From CAAGNP01 sp964611185 (lineage in GTDB: Bacteria; Bacteroidota; Bacteroidia; Bacteroidales; UBA932), in assembly GCA_964611185.1 (NCBI GenBank), contig CAZSXE010000021.1, positions 1-34,542 of the forward strand: a stretch of 34,542 bases of DNA. The letters run 5' to 3'. The notes beneath the pieces were generated by a model. That model was not told where the DNA came from. It made no database searches and was given only the letters and a program-made list of their open reading frames with translations. Every line of letters begins with the position of its first letter. The stretch's first letter is position 1. The translations under genes were made by a program, and so were the position numbers. Shown piece after piece: positions 32,713-34,542 of the stretch.

Positions 32713-34032
32713 TTAATAAATTTTGCCAATGCAATAATACTTAAATCCCTCTTTCATAACCTCTGAGGCATCAAAAGTATTTCTACCATCAACAAGAATC
32801 AACTGCTTCATCAAACTTCTAAGCCTCTTCCAGTTAGGAATTCTGAATTGCTTCCATTCGGTAATCAAAGCTATTGCATCTGCATTATGCGCAGCATCAT
32901 ACATATCTACTCCGTAATTCACTGAATCTCCCAACACACCCTTTACCGCTTTCATAGCCGCAGGGTCAAAAACTCTCACAGCTGCACCTGCTTTCAATAA
33001 TAAATCTATAGTTACTATAGATGTGGCCTCCCTAATATCATCTGTCCCGGGTTTGAAAGAAAGTCCCCAAATCGCAATAGTTTTACCTTTTAAATTACCG
33101 TTAAATGCATTCAGTAACTTCTTATAAACAATTAACTTCTGCAAATTGTTCACTTCTTCAACAGATTTAATTATCTGCATCTCATATCCTCTATCGCTTG
33201 CCGTCTTTAAAAGTGCTTTTACATCTTTTGGGAAACAAGATCCACCGTAACCACACCCCGGATATAGGAACTTGCTCCCGATTCGAGAATCCGAAGCGAT
33301 TCCTTTCCTCACCATATTGGCATCTGCCCCCGTAAGTTCACACAAAGTGGCCACTTCATTCATAAAACTTATCCTTGTCGCGAGCATCGCATTAGCAATA
33401 TATTTGGTCATCTCCGCAGAATAAATATCCATGAAAATAACTCTATAATTATTTAGCAAAAACGGTCTGTACAGAGAGCTCATAAGTTCACGGGCCCTAT
33501 CACTTTCAACCCCTATTACCACTCTGTCAGGCATCATAAAGTCCTTTACAGCAGCACCTTCCTTTAAAAATTCAGGATTTGAGGCAATATCAAAATCTAT
33601 ACTTACGCCTCTCTTTTGAAGCTCCTCCATCACTGCCTCCTTTACCTTATATGAAGTCCCCACAGGGACAGTACTCTTAGTGACAAGAAGAGTATATTTA
33701 TTCACATTGCGCCCAAATTCATGAGCCACATCGAGTACATACTTCAAATCTGCACTTCCATCCTCATCAGGTGGTGTTCCTACGGCAATAAAAACAATAT
33801 CCACCTCATCAAGACATGAGGTTAGACTTGTTCTGTAATGAAGTCTCCCCTCTTCGGTATTATTATTTACAATCTCTTGAAGACCCTCTTCATAAATCGG
33901 GAGAATCCCTTTTTCGAGGTTTGAAATTTTATTTTGGTCAATATCGACACAAAAGACATTAACTCCCATTTCGGAGAAACAAGCTCCGGATACCAATCCG
34001 ACATATCCTGTCCCTACAATTGCAATATTCAT
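32713..34032 (-). CDS. ugd: UDP-glucose 6-dehydrogenase
   Basis: NAD-dependent oxidation of UDP-glucose to UDP-glucuronate in the cytoplasm. The 439-residue length is typical. The Rossmann motif GTGYVG is at 7-12, TKSTVPVGT at 118-126, and EFLKEGAAVKDFMMPDRVVIG around 154-174 contains the substrate loop (shown in part: EFLKEGAA). K210 in EMTKY and the catalytic C266 in GCGYGGSCFPKD are present. It heads the ugd-uxs-kinase operon. In the 109 bp upstream I see no convincing TTTG/TAnnTTTG pair, only a loose TTTG ... TAAATTGA with a 17-bp spacer. Confidence 0.96.
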   Translation of the reverse strand: MNIAIVGTGYVGLVSGACFSEMGVNVFCVDIDQNKISNLEKGILPIYEEGLQEIVNNNTEEGRLHYRTSLTSCLDEVDIVFIAVGTPPDEDGSADLKYVLDVAHEFGRNVNKYTLLVTKSTVPVGTSYKVKEAVMEELQKRGVSIDFDIASNPEFLKEGAAVKDFMMPDRVVIGVESDRARELMSSLYRPFLLNNYRVIFMDIYSAEMTKYIANAMLATRISFMNEVATLCELTGADANMVRKGIASDSRIGSKFLYPGCGYGGSCFPKDVKALLKTASDRGYEMQIIKSVEEVNNLQKLIVYKKLLNAFNGNLKGKTIAIWGLSFKPGTDDIREATSIVTIDLLLKAGAAVRVFDPAAMKAVKGVLGDSVNYGVDMYDAAHNADAIALITEWKQFRIPNWKRLRSLMKQLILVDGRNTFDASEVMKEGFKYYCIGKIY

Positions 34033-34141
34033 AGTATAATAGTATAAACTCTGTTAATATTCAATTTATAATTTCACTTTTTATTCAAAAATTTTGATTC
34101 TCTGTTGCTATTTGTCCTGTTTTCTTCTCGGTACATTGCTC

Positions 34142-34528
34142 TTATTCATCTTTTAATCTCTCTAATTGGTGCAATTTATCCTCATCGCCAAAAGTTTCGT
34201 TTCTGATTTTCTCATGAATAGCTTTAACCTGCTGCTCTGTGTAATCCTTCATACAGCCATTCTGCTTATACCAGGCATCAACGATATCGTAGTCGTACGC
34301 ATCGAGGAACAATTGCAACTCTTCGTCAGTGCATCCAGGTTCGACAGTTATTATTTTAAGCTGTATTGTATCATTATTAACCTTTTCATCATTAGAGGTG
34401 ATGGTTTTATCGTCCTTTGATGGTTGTGTTTCCTCTTTTTTAACTTTTTTTCTATCCCACCAATTTAACAATTGCCATAATATTATTATAGCCACAACCT
34501 CTATTATGTATCTCCAGGTATCACTCAT
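34142..34528 (-). CDS. Small membrane-anchored protein of unknown function
   Basis: A 128-residue protein with one N-terminal membrane helix (about 6-22, YIIEVVAIIILWQLLNW) preceded by a short tail and followed by a basic stretch (RKKVKKEE). A low-complexity hydrophilic linker rich in Asp, Lys, Thr and Asn spans about 30-55. The C-terminal 70 residues are acidic and helical (DEELQLFLDAYDYDIVDAW, then DYTEQQVKAIHEKI). I recognise no family. The topology suggests a type II anchor with the acidic part in one compartment; the sequence does not fix which. It is on the same strand as ugd, 109 bp upstream. Its promoter would lie outside the window. Confidence 0.7.
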   Translation of the reverse strand: MSDTWRYIIEVVAIIILWQLLNWWDRKKVKKEETQPSKDDKTITSNDEKVNNDTIQLKIITVEPGCTDEELQLFLDAYDYDIVDAWYKQNGCMKDYTEQQVKAIHEKIRNETFGDEDKLHQLERLKDE

Positions 34529-34542
34529 GGTGTTATTATTTT

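Noticed and set aside
34033..34141. Promoter for ugd in the 109-bp gap
   Set aside because: The best candidate (TTTG, 17 bp, TAAATTGA on the minus strand) has wrong spacing and a poor -7 box, so I did not list it as a feature.
1..34542. CRISPR arrays, insertion sequences, phage genes and tRNA genes
   Set aside because: No regularly spaced short repeats, transposase or integrase motifs, phage structural genes or cloverleaf sequences were seen. The only tandem repeats are the rRNA promoter units.

Overview
The window is an AT-rich piece of a Bacteroidota chromosome, most likely order Bacteroidales. The evidence is the recurring promoter consensus TTTG-N19 to 21-TAnnTTTG (the sigma-ABfr type of Bacteroides), the 29-residue COX24/AURKAIP1-like protein between an HU gene and rng, start codons without clear Shine-Dalgarno sequences, and the family make-up of the genes. 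It starts inside a 16S rRNA gene and carries one 100-N scaffold gap, so it comes from a draft or binned assembly. I cannot name the genus.

Layout. (1) 1-555: the 5' tip of a 16S rRNA gene on the minus strand, its leader, and three tandem near-identical rRNA promoters. (2) 556-3146, minus strand: a small DNA-binding-like protein; then an HU / COX24-like / rng (RNase G) group that ends in a strong hairpin terminator. (3) 3279-12896, plus strand: lon, ung, coaD, a secreted two-thioredoxin-domain protein, a large FAD plus Fe-S D-lactate-dehydrogenase-like protein and a UbiD decarboxylase broken by the N gap. coaD, the thioredoxin protein and the FAD protein are coupled by ATGA overlaps. (4) lnt (minus) and a LysE-family exporter (plus) are divergently transcribed from a palindromic pair of -7 boxes. 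(5) 15304-30694, plus strand: one tightly packed surface-polysaccharide unit of 14 genes with no gap longer than 15 nt. In order it encodes a lone receiver, an initiating phosphoglycosyl transferase with a degenerate receiver at its N terminus, a half-length TolC-like outer-membrane protein, a Wzz/Wzc-like co-polymerase with a decayed kinase domain, a Wzy-type polymerase/ligase, a GT2, a hexapeptide acyltransferase, a GT2, a GT4, a GT2, a Wzx-type flippase, a GT4-like protein, a GT2, and a membrane-anchored endonuclease/exonuclease/phosphatase-fold protein. (6) 30660-34032, minus strand and converging on it: ugd, uxs and a cytoplasmic receiver-histidine kinase. (7) A short membrane-anchored protein of unknown function at the right edge.

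How they may work together. ugd and uxs make UDP-glucuronate and UDP-xylose, likely donors for the glycosyltransferases of the plus-strand unit. The repeat unit would be started on undecaprenyl phosphate, extended, flipped and polymerised by the encoded Wzx/Wzy/Wzz set. Signalling parts bracket the locus: a lone receiver and a receiver-like enzyme at the head, and a receiver-kinase hybrid at the tail. This is compatible with phosphorelay control of polysaccharide initiation. No Wza/OPX gene is present; the half-TolC protein sits where one would be expected. This is the most interesting unexplained feature of the window.
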